A stretch of DNA of 48,617 nt from Burkholderiales bacterium (GCA_025350505.1 JANXXS010000192.1:1-48617), one strand, 5' to 3'; positions 16,252 to 25,416 are shown, counted from the stretch's first letter. Made by a program: numbers and translations. Notes: a model not told the origin generated them from the letters alone.

Positions 16252-17394
16252 ATGAGCAGCGACGCTGAACGCACCGGTCTCCAGCTTCAATCGCTCGTCA
16301 GAAAGAGCGGCGAGCTGCAGGTCTCGCTGGTCCCTGTGACCTTGCCGGAGCCCGGGCCGAACGAGGTGCTGGTGCGAGTCGAAGCGGCGCCGATCAACCC
16401 ATCCGACCTCGGCCTCTTGTTCTCGGCGGCCGACATGAGCAAAGCGGTCGTCTCGGGCAGCGCCGACCGGCCGGTCGTCACCGCGCCGATCGCCGAAGCC
16501 GCGATGAAGGGCCTCGCGGCGCGGCTCGACATGCCGATGCCGGTCGGCAACGAAGGCGCCGGCACGGTGGTCGCCGCGGGCAGCTCGCCGGCGGCGCAGG
16601 CGCTGCTCGGCAAGACCGTGGCGCTGATCGGCGGCGCGATGTATGCCCGGCTGCGCGTCATGGCCGCCGAGCAATGCCTGCCGCTGCCCGAGGGCGCGAC
16701 AGCAGCCGACGGCGCCTCCTGCTTCGTCAACCCGCTCACTGCGCTCGGCATGGTCGAGACGATGCGCCGCGAAGGGCATCGCGCGCTGGTGCACACGGCG
16801 GCGGCGTCGAACCTCGGGCAGATGCTCAACCGCATCTGCCTCGCCGACGGCATCGCCCTCGTCAACATCGTGAGGAAGCCCGAGCAGGCGGCGCTGCTGC
16901 GCGCGAACGGAGCGGCGTATGTGTGCGACAGCAGCTCGCCGACGTTCATGAGCGAGCTGACCGAAGCGCTGGTCGCCACCGGCGCGACGATCGCCTTCGA
17001 CGCCACCGGCGGCGGCCGCCTCGCCGGGCAGATCCTCGGCGCCATGGAAGTGGCGATCAACCGCAGCGCCAAGGAATACAGCCGCTACGGCTCGACCACG
17101 CACAAGCAGGTCTATCTCTACGGCGGCCTCGACACCAGCCCGACCGAGTTCGTGCGCAACTTCGGCATGGCCTGGGGCATGGGTGGTTGGCTGCTCTTCC
17201 CGTTCCTGCAGAAGATCGGCGCGCCCGCCGTGCAGGCGCTGAAGCAGCGCGTCGCCAACGAGCTGAAGACGACCTTCGCCAGCCACTACTCGCACCGCGT
17301 CTCGTTGGCCGAAGCATTGCGGCTCGAGACCATCGCCGTCTACAACAAGCGCGCCACGGGAGAGAAGTTCCTCATCGAGCCGGCACGCGGCTAA
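16252..17394 (+). CDS. MDR-superfamily (zinc-independent) alcohol dehydrogenase / quinone-oxidoreductase-like
   Basis: A protein of 380 residues. The GroES-like N-terminus has PGPNEVLVRVEAAPINPSDLGLLF and PVGNEGAGTVVAAG. The Rossmann part has ALVHTAAASNLGQMLNRICL in the cofactor site and IAFDATGGGRLAGQIL. The structural zinc cysteines are absent, as in quinone-reductase and enoyl-reductase-like members. An extra stretch of about 30 residues near 65-90 sits in the catalytic domain. The ATG at 16252 has GGAG seven bases upstream, better than the ATG at 16246. The acyl-CoA synthetase follows within 10 bp, so the pair may process a carboxylic acid or its alcohol. The substrate is unknown. Confidence 0.82.
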   Translation: MSSDAERTGLQLQSLVRKSGELQVSLVPVTLPEPGPNEVLVRVEAAPINPSDLGLLFSAADMSKAVVSGSADRPVVTAPIAEAAMKGLAARLDMPMPVGNEGAGTVVAAGSSPAAQALLGKTVALIGGAMYARLRVMAAEQCLPLPEGATAADGASCFVNPLTALGMVETMRREGHRALVHTAAASNLGQMLNRICLADGIALVNIVRKPEQAALLRANGAAYVCDSSSPTFMSELTEALVATGATIAFDATGGGRLAGQILGAMEVAINRSAKEYSRYGSTTHKQVYLYGGLDTSPTEFVRNFGMAWGMGGWLLFPFLQKIGAPAVQALKQRVANELKTTFASHYSHRVSLAEALRLETIAVYNKRATGEKFLIEPARG

Positions 17395-17404
17395 GGGCTT
17401 GTCC

Positions 17405-18934
17405 GTGAAGCCGAGCGTCCAGTTCGACGGCGCGACGGAGGACGGCGAGGCGTTCTTCCGCAACTACGTGCGTGCCGCCACCGCCCTGCACGAGGCCGGG
17501 CTCGGCATCGGCGAGGTCGTCGCCGTGATGCTGCGCAACGAGCCGGTGATGCTCGAGCTGATGCTGGCGGCGCGCTGGCTCGGCGCGCGCTGGTGCCCGA
17601 TCAACTGGCACTTCAAGGCAGCCGAGGTGCGCCACATCCTGGTCGACAGCGAGGCCAAGATGCTGGTCGTCCACGCCGACCTGCTCGAGCAGATCGCGGC
17701 CGGCATTCCCGAGGGCGTGCGTGTCTTCGTCGTCGCGCCGCACGCGCTGACACGGCGCGCCTATGCGCTGCCCGATCGATCGCCGGGGCGCGCGCCCGGG
17801 GTCGAAGACTGGAAGGGCTTTTGCGACGCGGCGCGCGGGCCCGAGACATCGCCGCAGGTGCCCGGCTCGGCGATGGTCTACACCTCGGGCACGACCGGTT
17901 TGCCGAAGGGCATCCGGCGCCAGCCACCGACGCCCGAGCAGCTCGCCCTCATCGCCGAGCGCAGCCGCGTCGTGCTCGGCCTCGCGCCTTCGATGCGCGC
18001 GCTGCTCGCCGCGCCGCTCTACCACTCGGCGCCGGGCGCCTACGCGGTGCAAGCGGCGCTGATCGATGCGCATATCGTCATCGAGCCGCGCTTCGATGCG
18101 CTGCGCACGCTGCAGCTGATCGAGTCGGAGCGGATCACGCATCTGTACCTGGTGCCGACGATGTTCGTTCGCCTGCTTCGCCTGGCCGACGACGAGCGGC
18201 GCCGCTTCGACCTCGGCTCGGTGCGTTTCGTCACCTCGACCGGGTCGCCGTGCGCCGCCGACGTCAAGCGGCAGATGATCGACTGGTGGGGTCCGGTCTT
18301 CCACGAGGCCTACGCGGCGAGCGAGCTCGGCTGGATCTCGCACATCGACAGCCACGAAGCGCTACAGCGGCCGGGCTCGGCCGGCCGCGCCATGCCGGGG
18401 GTGCAGCTCAAGGTGCTGTCGGCCGACGGCGACGAACTGCCGGCCGGCGCGGTCGGCCTGCTCCATGCGCGCGACCCCGCGGTGCCCGACTTCACCTACG
18501 CCAACAACGACGGCGCGCGGCGCCAGCTGGAGCGCGACGGCCTGTGGACGCTCGGCGACATGGGCTACCTCGACGCCGACGGCTATCTCTACGTCGTCGA
18601 TCGCAAGTCGGACATGGTGATCTCGGGCGGCGCCAACATCTACCCGGCAGAGATCGAGGCGGTGCTGATCGCCATGCCCGGCGTGGCCGACTGCGCCGTG
18701 TTCGGCATCCCGGATGCCGAGTTCGGCGAAGGGCTTGCCGTGGCGGTGCAACTGGTCGCCGGCGCGAAGGTCGACGCGGCCGAGGTGCGCGACTTCCTGC
18801 GCGAGCGCATCGCCGACTTCAAGGTGCCGCGCGTCGTCACCTTCCACGACGAGCTGCCGCGCGAGGACACGGGCAAGATCTTCAAGCGCCGGCTGCGCGA
18901 GCCTTACTGGGCCGACCGCGAACGCCGCATCTAG
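17405..18934 (+). CDS. AMP-dependent acyl-CoA synthetase/ligase
   Basis: A protein of 509 residues from the GTG at 17405, with AAGGG seven bases upstream; a TTG at 17399 would add two residues. The AMP-binding motif is YTSGTTGLPKG (159-169). The A5-type text is EAYAASELGWI and the hinge/A8 motif is YVVDRKSDMVISGGANIYPAEIE. The C-terminal catalytic lysine lies in EDTGKIFKRRL. It would activate a carboxylic acid to its CoA thioester. The N-terminus starts without the usual adenylation-domain opening before the first strand, so it is slightly short. It is cotranscribed with the MDR oxidoreductase and converges on the FGGY kinase, 9 bp apart. Confidence 0.87.
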   Translation: MKPSVQFDGATEDGEAFFRNYVRAATALHEAGLGIGEVVAVMLRNEPVMLELMLAARWLGARWCPINWHFKAAEVRHILVDSEAKMLVVHADLLEQIAAGIPEGVRVFVVAPHALTRRAYALPDRSPGRAPGVEDWKGFCDAARGPETSPQVPGSAMVYTSGTTGLPKGIRRQPPTPEQLALIAERSRVVLGLAPSMRALLAAPLYHSAPGAYAVQAALIDAHIVIEPRFDALRTLQLIESERITHLYLVPTMFVRLLRLADDERRRFDLGSVRFVTSTGSPCAADVKRQMIDWWGPVFHEAYAASELGWISHIDSHEALQRPGSAGRAMPGVQLKVLSADGDELPAGAVGLLHARDPAVPDFTYANNDGARRQLERDGLWTLGDMGYLDADGYLYVVDRKSDMVISGGANIYPAEIEAVLIAMPGVADCAVFGIPDAEFGEGLAVAVQLVAGAKVDAAEVRDFLRERIADFKVPRVVTFHDELPREDTGKIFKRRLREPYWADRERRI

Positions 18935-18943
18935 CGACCGCGT

Positions 18944-20503
18944 TCAGGCCGGATAGCCGGTGATCGCGCGGATGCGGCGATAGAGCGGCTCGAGCCTTTT
19001 GTAAAGCGGCCGGTAGACCTCCTTGTAGAGCGCGTCGTAGGTGCGCACGGCTGCGGCCTGCGGCTCGAAGCGCTGGCCGGGCCTGGCCATGGCGCGCACG
19101 GCAGCCGGCACGTCGTCGTACCAGCCGAGGCCGGTCGCGGCCAGCATCGCGGCGCCGAGCGACGACGCCTCGGCGACCTGCGGCCGCTCGGCGGCGAGGC
19201 CGAACACGTCGGCGGCGATCTGCATCGCGCCGTCGCTCTGCGCGCCGCCGCCCGAGATGACGAGGCGCACGATCTTGCGCTTGATGCGCGCCTCAATCAG
19301 CTCGCGGCCGGCGCGCAGGCCGTAGGCCAGTCCTTCGATCATCGCCCGGTACACATGAGCCCGCGTATGCACGTCGCCGAAGCCGATGATCGCGCCTTTG
19401 GCCTCAGGCCCGGGGTCGCGCAGACCGGGCGACCAGTAGGGCTGCAGCGTCAGGCCCATCGAGCCCGGCGGCACCGAGGCGATCAGCTCGTCGAACAGCG
19501 ATTCGGCGCTGACGCCGCGCGCCGCCGCCGTCGCGCGCTCGCCGTGCGCGAACTCGTTCTTGAACCAGCTCACCAGCCAGAAGCCGCGCTGGATCTGGAT
19601 CTCGGTGTTGAAGGCGCCGGGCAAGGCCGCCGGATACGCCGGCAGCAGTCGCTGCACCTCGAGGTAGTTCGGCTGCGTCGTGTTGATCGTCGCGGCGGTG
19701 CCGAACGAGAGATGCGCGGTATCGGGTTCGAGCGCGCCGCAACCGAGCACCTCGCAGGCCTTGTCGGCGGCGGCGGCGATGACGGGCACGCTCGCCGGCA
19801 GGCCGAGTTCGTGCGCCGCGGCGTTGGTGAGAGTGCCGAGACGCGCGCCGGGCGCCACCAGCCGCGGCAATTGCGCGCTGCGGATGGCGAGCGCCTTCCA
19901 GTGCCATTCACTGGCCTTGGCCCACTGCTGGCGCTTGTAGTCGAAGGGCATGTAGCCGACCTGGCAGCCGGCCGAGTCGACCCACTCGCCGACGAGGCGG
20001 TGCGTGAGCCAGCCCGAGAGCAGCGTGTAGCGCTCGGTCTGCTGCCAGAGCGCCGGCTCGTGCTGGGCGAGCCAGTTGCACTCGGCCTGACGCTGCAGCC
20101 CGCGCATCAACTCGCCGGCGCCGGCGATGCCGAACAGCGAGGTCCAGAGTGCGCCCATCGCCGGCGGTTCGGAGCAGAGGCGCTGGTCCGGCCAGACGAT
20201 CGCCGGGCGCAGCGGCGTGCCGTCTTCGCGCGCGCAGACGACCGTGCCGCGCTGCGTCGTCAGCGACAGGCCGGCGATGCGCTCGGGCGGCACGCTGCCC
20301 TGCTGCCAGAGCATGCGGCAACTCTCGACCAGCGATTGCCAGTACGAGCCCGCGTCCTTCTCGGCCCAACCCGCCTGCGGCGCATCGAAGGGCGGCTCGA
20401 AGTGCACCTGCGAGCGCGCCAGCATCGTGCCCGCACGGTCGAAGACGAGGGCACGCACGCTCTGGGTACCGACATCGATGGCAAGCAGGAGGTCGGCCGT
20501 CAT
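18944..20503 (-). CDS. FGGY-family carbohydrate kinase
   Basis: A protein of 519 residues. The N-terminal phosphate-binding DVGTQSVRALVFD (about 9-21), LSLTTQRGTVV and the Trp/Asp text IVWPDQR are typical of FGGY kinases of the xylulokinase/glycerol-kinase class. The C-terminal adenosine motif is ISGGGAQSDGAMQIAADVFG. AGGCDK-like glycerol-kinase specifics are not seen, and AAADKACEVLGCGA replaces them. It phosphorylates a sugar or polyol with ATP. GGAGG precedes the ATG at 20503. It is the last gene of a minus-strand operon after two flavoproteins, which suggests the product is a polyol phosphate that the GlpD-like enzyme oxidises. Confidence 0.87.
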   Translation of the reverse strand: MTADLLLAIDVGTQSVRALVFDRAGTMLARSQVHFEPPFDAPQAGWAEKDAGSYWQSLVESCRMLWQQGSVPPERIAGLSLTTQRGTVVCAREDGTPLRPAIVWPDQRLCSEPPAMGALWTSLFGIAGAGELMRGLQRQAECNWLAQHEPALWQQTERYTLLSGWLTHRLVGEWVDSAGCQVGYMPFDYKRQQWAKASEWHWKALAIRSAQLPRLVAPGARLGTLTNAAAHELGLPASVPVIAAAADKACEVLGCGALEPDTAHLSFGTAATINTTQPNYLEVQRLLPAYPAALPGAFNTEIQIQRGFWLVSWFKNEFAHGERATAAARGVSAESLFDELIASVPPGSMGLTLQPYWSPGLRDPGPEAKGAIIGFGDVHTRAHVYRAMIEGLAYGLRAGRELIEARIKRKIVRLVISGGGAQSDGAMQIAADVFGLAAERPQVAEASSLGAAMLAATGLGWYDDVPAAVRAMARPGQRFEPQAAAVRTYDALYKEVYRPLYKRLEPLYRRIRAITGYPA

Positions 20504-20558
20504 TCGACAACCTCCGCGCTGTGCGCTCCGGTATTCGCCTTGGAAACGGCCCTGCGGA

Positions 20559-22103
20559 TCATGGCCGGAGATTGTCGGCCGGCGGCGCGTGCCGCGAGAC
20601 CCAGTTTTCCCGATAGCGCGCCGACTCGTCGGCCCAGCGCGCCGCGTCCCAGGCCAGGTCTTCGCGGCACGGCGCTTCGAGCATCGGCAGCAAGGCGAGC
20701 GCGCCGCCGGCAGCGACGAGGCCGAGGCGCGTGCGGCGCATGAGCAGGTCGTCGAGGCGTCGCACCTGCTCATGCTGCATCGACCAGCGCAGCTCGGCGA
20801 GCATGTAGGGCGTGTCGAGCAAAGGATGCCGCTCGTCGGCGGGCCGCGCCGCGACCCAGGCGGCGCCCGCAATGCCGAGCCGGCCCTGCAGCCGTGTGGA
20901 TGTCGATGCAGCGACAGGCGCGATCCGCGGCGGTGCAACGCGCAGGCCCTGCCGCTCGACCTCGCGCAGCACCTCGATCGCGGTGGCGCGGTGCGTCGTC
21001 AGCTTGCCGCCGGTGATGCCGACGAGGCCAGGCCGCGCCCACATCGCCGTGTCGCGGCCCATCGCCGATGGCGGCATGTGCTCTCCGCCCGGCGCCACGA
21101 CGATGGCGCGCAGGCCGGCGTAGCTCGAAAGCGCCATCGACGCGTCGATGGCGAGGCGCGGCAACGGCACGCGCAGCGCCTCGATCAGGTAGGTCGCCTC
21201 GTCGGGCGAGATCGTCGCCGGCACTTCGGCGACCGGGTGGTCGACGTCGGTCGTGCCAACGACGACCGCGCCCTCCCATACGTGCGCGAAGACCGGCCGG
21301 CGGTCGCGCGGATGCAGCCAGGCGATGCCGCCGCGCAAGGGCAGCGTCGATCGTGCAAACACGAGGTGACTGCCACGCAGCGGGCGCAGCAGCGGCGCGC
21401 CCGGCGCGGCGCCGGCCCAGACGCCGGCGGCGTGCACGGTCACTTGCGCGGTCACGTCGCGGCGCGCGCCGTCGAGGGTATCTTCGAGGCGTGCGCCGAC
21501 GACGCGTCCGCCTTCTTCGACGAGCGTCGCATCGACGTGGTTGAGCGCATCCGCGCCGGCGTCGACGGCATCGAAGATCAGACGCAGCACGAGGCGCGCG
21601 TCGTCGACGACGCCGTCGCGGTAGGCGAACACGGCGCGCGGCTCGGGTGCGCCCTCTGCCCCCGCCCTCTCCCGCGACGCGGGAGAGGGCGCCGCGAGCA
21701 GGGGCTCGAGCGTCGCGGCCTCGCTCGCATCGATGCGCCGCGAGGTGCGCTTGCCGGCCATGCGATCGGCGATCCAGAACGCGGCGCCAAGTGCCGTCAG
21801 CCCGGGCCGGTCGCCGGCGAACACCGGCATCAGGAACGATTGCGGCTCGACCAGGCCCGGCCACTCGACGAGCAGCCGCTCGCGCTCGCGCACCGACTCG
21901 AGCGTCATGCGCCACTGCCCGGACTTGAGATAGCGCAGACCGCCGTGGATCAGTTTCGACGACCACGACGACGTGCCGCCGGCGTAGTCGCCGCGGTCGA
22001 CGAGCAGCGCCTTCAGCCCGCGCTGGCTCGCCGCATGCAGCACGGCCGCGCCGGTGATGCCGCCGCCGACGATGAGCAGGTCGTAGTGCGCTTCGACCTT
22101 CAA
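20559..22103 (-). CDS. FAD-dependent glycerol-3-phosphate dehydrogenase family oxidoreductase (GlpD-like)
   Basis: A protein of 514 residues. The FAD Rossmann motif is DLLIVGGGITGAAVLHAASQRG near the N-terminus, followed by TSSWSSKLIHGGLRYLK, the GlpD signature. Later texts are HAAGVWAG, GSHLVFAR and GLVGITGGKLTTHRATA. It likely oxidises a polyol or sugar phosphate and passes electrons to quinone. The TTG start at 22103 overlaps the stop of the upstream flavoprotein gene (TTGA). Residues about 138-149 (AAPSPASRERAG) are encoded by a 12-bp-arm palindrome and look inserted. A C-terminal GlpD helical domain is present. True glycerol-3-phosphate specificity is not certain. Confidence 0.86.
   Translation of the reverse strand: MKVEAHYDLLIVGGGITGAAVLHAASQRGLKALLVDRGDYAGGTSSWSSKLIHGGLRYLKSGQWRMTLESVRERERLLVEWPGLVEPQSFLMPVFAGDRPGLTALGAAFWIADRMAGKRTSRRIDASEAATLEPLLAAPSPASRERAGAEGAPEPRAVFAYRDGVVDDARLVLRLIFDAVDAGADALNHVDATLVEEGGRVVGARLEDTLDGARRDVTAQVTVHAAGVWAGAAPGAPLLRPLRGSHLVFARSTLPLRGGIAWLHPRDRRPVFAHVWEGAVVVGTTDVDHPVAEVPATISPDEATYLIEALRVPLPRLAIDASMALSSYAGLRAIVVAPGGEHMPPSAMGRDTAMWARPGLVGITGGKLTTHRATAIEVLREVERQGLRVAPPRIAPVAASTSTRLQGRLGIAGAAWVAARPADERHPLLDTPYMLAELRWSMQHEQVRRLDDLLMRRTRLGLVAAGGALALLPMLEAPCREDLAWDAARWADESARYRENWVSRHAPPADNLRP
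21664..21690. repeat. REP-like palindrome inserted in frame within the glpD-like gene
   Basis: GCCCTCTCCCGC-GAC-GCGGGAGAGGGC is a perfect 12-bp inverted repeat with a 3-bp loop, inside a coding region, with another CCCTCTGCCCCC just beside it. On the coding strand it gives APSPASRERAGAEGAPEP, a low-complexity insert in an otherwise well-conserved flavoprotein. Similar CCCTCTCCC/GGGAGAGGG palindromes are dispersed in many GC-rich proteobacteria. I found no second copy in this window. Confidence 0.7.
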
Positions 22104-23698
22104 GCGAACAATTTGCCCGGGTTCATCATCGCGCCGGGGTCGAGCTCGCGCGCCGCGGCGCGCAGCAGGGCCATGCCGAGCTCGCCCTTCTCGGCCGGCA
22201 GCCACGGCATGTGGTCGAGGCCGACGCCATGCTGGTGGCTGATCGTGCCGCCGCAGGAGACGACCGCCGCCGACGCCGCGGTCTTGATGCCGAGCCAGCG
22301 CGCGAGGTTGGCGTCGGGATCGACGGCGAGGCGATAGACGAAGGTCGTGTAGACGCTGCAGCCCTGCCGGTAGACGTGCGAGAGATGCGTGAACACGTGC
22401 ACGCGCTCGTTCCCGGCGGCGAGCGCGGCGCGGCCTGCCCCTTCGATCGCGGCGAGCATCGCCGCGGCATCGCTCCACGGCACGCAGGTCTCGACTGTCT
22501 CGACGGCGATGCCGGCGTCCCACAGGCCGTTGCGCAGATACGGGCCGCGAAACCGGTTCTTCGCCCAGGCGCGGCCGATCGCCGTGCCGACGCCGACGCC
22601 GCGATGCCGGCCGACGACGTCGCGCAAGGCCGAGCGCGCATCGCGCGCTTCGCGCTCGCTGCCGGTGACGCCGGCGAGCAGCATGCAGGCACCTGCGCCG
22701 GCGCCGCGCCAGTGCAGGTATTTCTTCAGCCAGGCGAGCGCCTTCTCATGCCCTTCGACGAGCGCGAGCTGGGTCTCGGTCTCGACCTCGTTCGAGTAGC
22801 GCAGCATCGACAGCGCCACGCCGGCCTGTGCCAGCTCGCGCACCGCCGCGAAGCCGCTGCCCCAGTCCGGAAAGAAGATGGCGTGGAACTGCTCGTGCGG
22901 CGCCTGCGCGCGCACGCGCAAGGTCACGTCGGTGACGAGGCCGAGCCGGCCCTCGCTGCCGAGCACCGCCTCGCGCAGGTCGGGCCCGGCGCTCGATGCC
23001 GGCAAACCGCCGACCTGCAGGCTGCCGCTCGGCGTGGCGAGCCGGCCGCCGTGAAAGAGCTGCTCGATGCGGCCATAGCGCAGCGACTGCTGTCCCGACG
23101 AGCGCGTCACGACCCAGCCGCCCGCCGTCGAGAGCTCGAACGATTGCGGGTAGTGGCCGAGCGTCAGGCCGTGCGGCGCCAACGCTGCCTCGACCGCCGG
23201 CCCCGGCGTGCCGGCGCCGAAGGTCGCGGTCAGGTTCTCGCGGTCCAGCGACTGCAGCGTCGCCAGCTTTTCGAGCGAGACGTTGACGACCGGCCGATCG
23301 CCCGCAGGCACGCGCAGGTGGCCGACGACGCTGGTACCGCCACCGTAGGGAATGACGATGGCGCCGAGCCGCCGCGCTTCGTCGAGCGCCGCCGCGGCTT
23401 CGTCGTGCGACGTGGGAAACGCCACGCCATCGGCGCACGGCCCGACCCTGCCGCTGCGCATCGCGATCCAGTCGGGCGTGCTCTGGCCGAAGGCATGGTC
23501 GAGGCGCGTCGGGGCATCGGTGACGAAGGCGGTCGATGCCGGCAGGCGGCTCGCGCCGACGGCGCTCAGCGCCGCTTGGCGGCTGGCGCTGATCGCCGGT
23601 ATCGGCGTGCCGATGCGCCCGACGAGAAAGGCGCGTGCACGATCTCCGAGCGGATGGTCTTCAGTTTCCTGGCCCCAACCGTTCCAGCGCTTGCCCAC
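22100..23698 (-). CDS. FAD-binding oxidase, alkyldihydroxyacetonephosphate-synthase (AGPS)-like
   Basis: A protein of 532 residues. The opening GKRWNGWGQETED is an AGPS-family hallmark. The PCMH-type FAD domain shows IPYGGGTSVVGHL and YPQSFELSTAGGWVVTRSSGQ plus RYGRIEQL. The C-terminal part has FTHLSHVYRQGCSVYTTFVYR and GTISHQHGVGLDHMPWL, the His-rich active-site text. Eukaryotic AGPS makes ether lipids; bacterial homologues are mostly uncharacterised and may oxidise hydroxy acids. The GTG at 23698 has GGGGAGG seven bases upstream, so the longer open frame to 23911 is not used. It is the first gene of a coupled operon with the GlpD-like enzyme and the FGGY kinase. Confidence 0.85.
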   Translation of the reverse strand: MGKRWNGWGQETEDHPLGDRARAFLVGRIGTPIPAISASRQAALSAVGASRLPASTAFVTDAPTRLDHAFGQSTPDWIAMRSGRVGPCADGVAFPTSHDEAAAALDEARRLGAIVIPYGGGTSVVGHLRVPAGDRPVVNVSLEKLATLQSLDRENLTATFGAGTPGPAVEAALAPHGLTLGHYPQSFELSTAGGWVVTRSSGQQSLRYGRIEQLFHGGRLATPSGSLQVGGLPASSAGPDLREAVLGSEGRLGLVTDVTLRVRAQAPHEQFHAIFFPDWGSGFAAVRELAQAGVALSMLRYSNEVETETQLALVEGHEKALAWLKKYLHWRGAGAGACMLLAGVTGSEREARDARSALRDVVGRHRGVGVGTAIGRAWAKNRFRGPYLRNGLWDAGIAVETVETCVPWSDAAAMLAAIEGAGRAALAAGNERVHVFTHLSHVYRQGCSVYTTFVYRLAVDPDANLARWLGIKTAASAAVVSCGGTISHQHGVGLDHMPWLPAEKGELGMALLRAAARELDPGAMMNPGKLFA

Positions 23699-23747
23699 CT
23701 GCTTGCCTCCCCAACTGGCGAGGCAGTATAGGCAGCGCCCTCGCGCT

Positions 23748-24062
23748 TCAGCGCTTCGGCGACGAAGGCCAGTCGGTGTGGCCGGTGGTCGGATCGACCT
23801 GCCTGGCGCGCATGCGCCACGAGCCGCAGCGGAAGGTGCCAATGCCGAAGATGCGCTCCACCAGCGAGCCGTTGGCGCGGACGATGGTGCCGTCGGCGCA
23901 GACCATCTCACCGGGCTGCTGCCGGGCCGCGGCGAGTTCCGAAGGGATGCGGCCGCCGTCGCTCAGCTCGTTGGCGCCCCACAGGGCGGCCCACAAAAGC
24001 AGGATCAGGCCCACGGCGAACCCGGCGAGTCGCACCCTGCCGCCATGCTGGATGGAAGTCAT
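23748..24062 (-). CDS. Hypothetical single-pass membrane protein
   Basis: A protein of 104 residues that I do not recognise. One strong hydrophobic segment (about residues 11-29, VRLAGFAVGLILLLWAALWGA) follows a short basic-polar start, so it is either a signal anchor or a cleaved signal. The rest is a small soluble domain with two cysteines (MVCADGT and FRCGSWRMRARQVDP), possibly disulfide-bonded in the periplasm. The repeated GTIVRANGSLVERIFGIGTFRCG text reads as beta structure. It is 49 bp upstream of the AGPS-like gene on the same strand, so it may lead that operon, but a functional link is not evident. Confidence 0.6.
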   Translation of the reverse strand: MTSIQHGGRVRLAGFAVGLILLLWAALWGANELSDGGRIPSELAAARQQPGEMVCADGTIVRANGSLVERIFGIGTFRCGSWRMRARQVDPTTGHTDWPSSPKR

Positions 24063-24150
24063 CGCCTCATCTTAGAGGTCGGCATTGCGCGTTCCAAGCG
24101 CCGTGCCCGTCCGCCGCTGCGCGGCGTGATCTAGTGGGCAATGTCCGGGG

Positions 24151-25353
24151 TCAGTGTCTTTCAAGCCAGTCGTGCAGCTTGGCGTAGACATCGGCGCGGT
24201 CGAGCAGGTCCCAGTGATCGGCCGATGCGACCACCAGGCGGCGGCTCTTCGGCACCTTCAACGACAGCGCCGGGGCGCGATGGTCGCCCAGTGCGCTGGC
24301 GAGCGGCACCAGGCCGTCGCCGGCACCGGCGCCGGGTTCGCCGCCGAGATGGGCGCTCCGGACTGCCGCCACGACGTAGCACCGCACGTCCCGGGGCAAC
24401 GGTGACGGCACACGGTCGTCGCGCGATTGCGCATGACGCTCTCGGTGCTGCCAGTCGGTGTCCTGCACATTGCCGAAGCGCAGGTCGGTGATGCCGGCGC
24501 TGCGCGTCTTGCCCAGACGCGCGAACGGGGCGACGTAGGGACTGAGGCCGAGAAAGACGTCGATGCGCCGGCCGCCGCGTTCGAAAGGCGCGCCGTGATG
24601 CGGCGTGCCGAGAAAGACCAGCTTGCTCAGCAACGCCAGCCACGGCTGCCCGCTGCCCACGAGGCAGGCACTGCGGGCGACCAGGCCGCCCATGCTGTGG
24701 CCGACGATGACGAGCTCGTGCACGGGCACCGGCCAGCGCGCGACCATGCCTTCCAGCAGGGCCGCGAATTCGCGGCCATTCTCGGAGACGTGGCGGCCGC
24801 TGTTGTAGTGCAGATAGAGCGGCGTGAAGCCGAGGTCGCGGGCCAGCGCCTGGCCATGATCGTGGCCGCCGCGCTGCCACTGCAGATCGTTCATTGCCAG
24901 GCCGTGGACGAGAACGACGATCCGGCCGGTGGGCTCTTGCAGCGCCGTCGCCCAGGGGTGGCCGCCGATGCGCAGCGACATCGGGATCGCGAACGGATTG
25001 CCGGTGGCCGCCAGGTGGTCGCCCCAGACGCCGTTCAGCGCCGCGACGAAGGCCTCGCGTCGCGGCGACGGGTTGCCGGAGGCAGGCGGCACGGCCGCCA
25101 GCACCCGATCGAGCCCCTTGCCGACGACGCGCGTCGTGCCGCGCACGGTGCGATAGACGAAGCCGGTCACGCCCGAGGTCTTTCCGCTCGGCCCGGAACC
25201 GACGATGCCGGGGCGCGAGGCGATCGTGTGGTGCATCGCCTCGACCAGGTCGGCGACACCGACGACGCCATCGACCCCCAGGCGGGCCAGGCCGCGCAGG
25301 TCGGCGGCCTTGAGGAACGAGAACGGGCGCCGTGCGGCAGGGTCGGTGGTCAT
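24151..25353 (-). CDS. Alpha/beta hydrolase, lipase/PGAP1-like
   Basis: A protein of 400 residues. The hydrolase core starts about residue 145 with RIVVLVHGLAMNDLQW (oxyanion region). The nucleophile elbow is VIVGHSMGGLVARSA, and a TPHHGAPFERGG text follows as in triacylglycerol lipases. A possible catalytic Asp lies in GAGDGLVPLAS and the His in SADHWDLLDRADVY. The N-terminal 140 residues are helical and unassigned. No signal peptide is visible, so it is probably cytoplasmic or peripheral. ATG 25353 gives the normal start; an ATG at 25377 would add 8 residues. Its substrate is probably an ester or lipid. Confidence 0.8.
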   Translation of the reverse strand: MTTDPAARRPFSFLKAADLRGLARLGVDGVVGVADLVEAMHHTIASRPGIVGSGPSGKTSGVTGFVYRTVRGTTRVVGKGLDRVLAAVPPASGNPSPRREAFVAALNGVWGDHLAATGNPFAIPMSLRIGGHPWATALQEPTGRIVVLVHGLAMNDLQWQRGGHDHGQALARDLGFTPLYLHYNSGRHVSENGREFAALLEGMVARWPVPVHELVIVGHSMGGLVARSACLVGSGQPWLALLSKLVFLGTPHHGAPFERGGRRIDVFLGLSPYVAPFARLGKTRSAGITDLRFGNVQDTDWQHRERHAQSRDDRVPSPLPRDVRCYVVAAVRSAHLGGEPGAGAGDGLVPLASALGDHRAPALSLKVPKSRRLVVASADHWDLLDRADVYAKLHDWLERH

Positions 25354-25416
25354 GTTCGGCGCGTGGCGGATTGGCAAGCGCGATGGCGAAGGCCGCCCGA
25401 TCGCCCGCGTCGCGGC

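Noticed and set aside
23699-23911. N-terminal extension of the AGPS-like flavoprotein to 23911
   Set aside because: The extension is Arg/Ser-rich without fold text, while the GTG at 23698 has a strong GGGGAGG and gives the family start GKRWNGWG.
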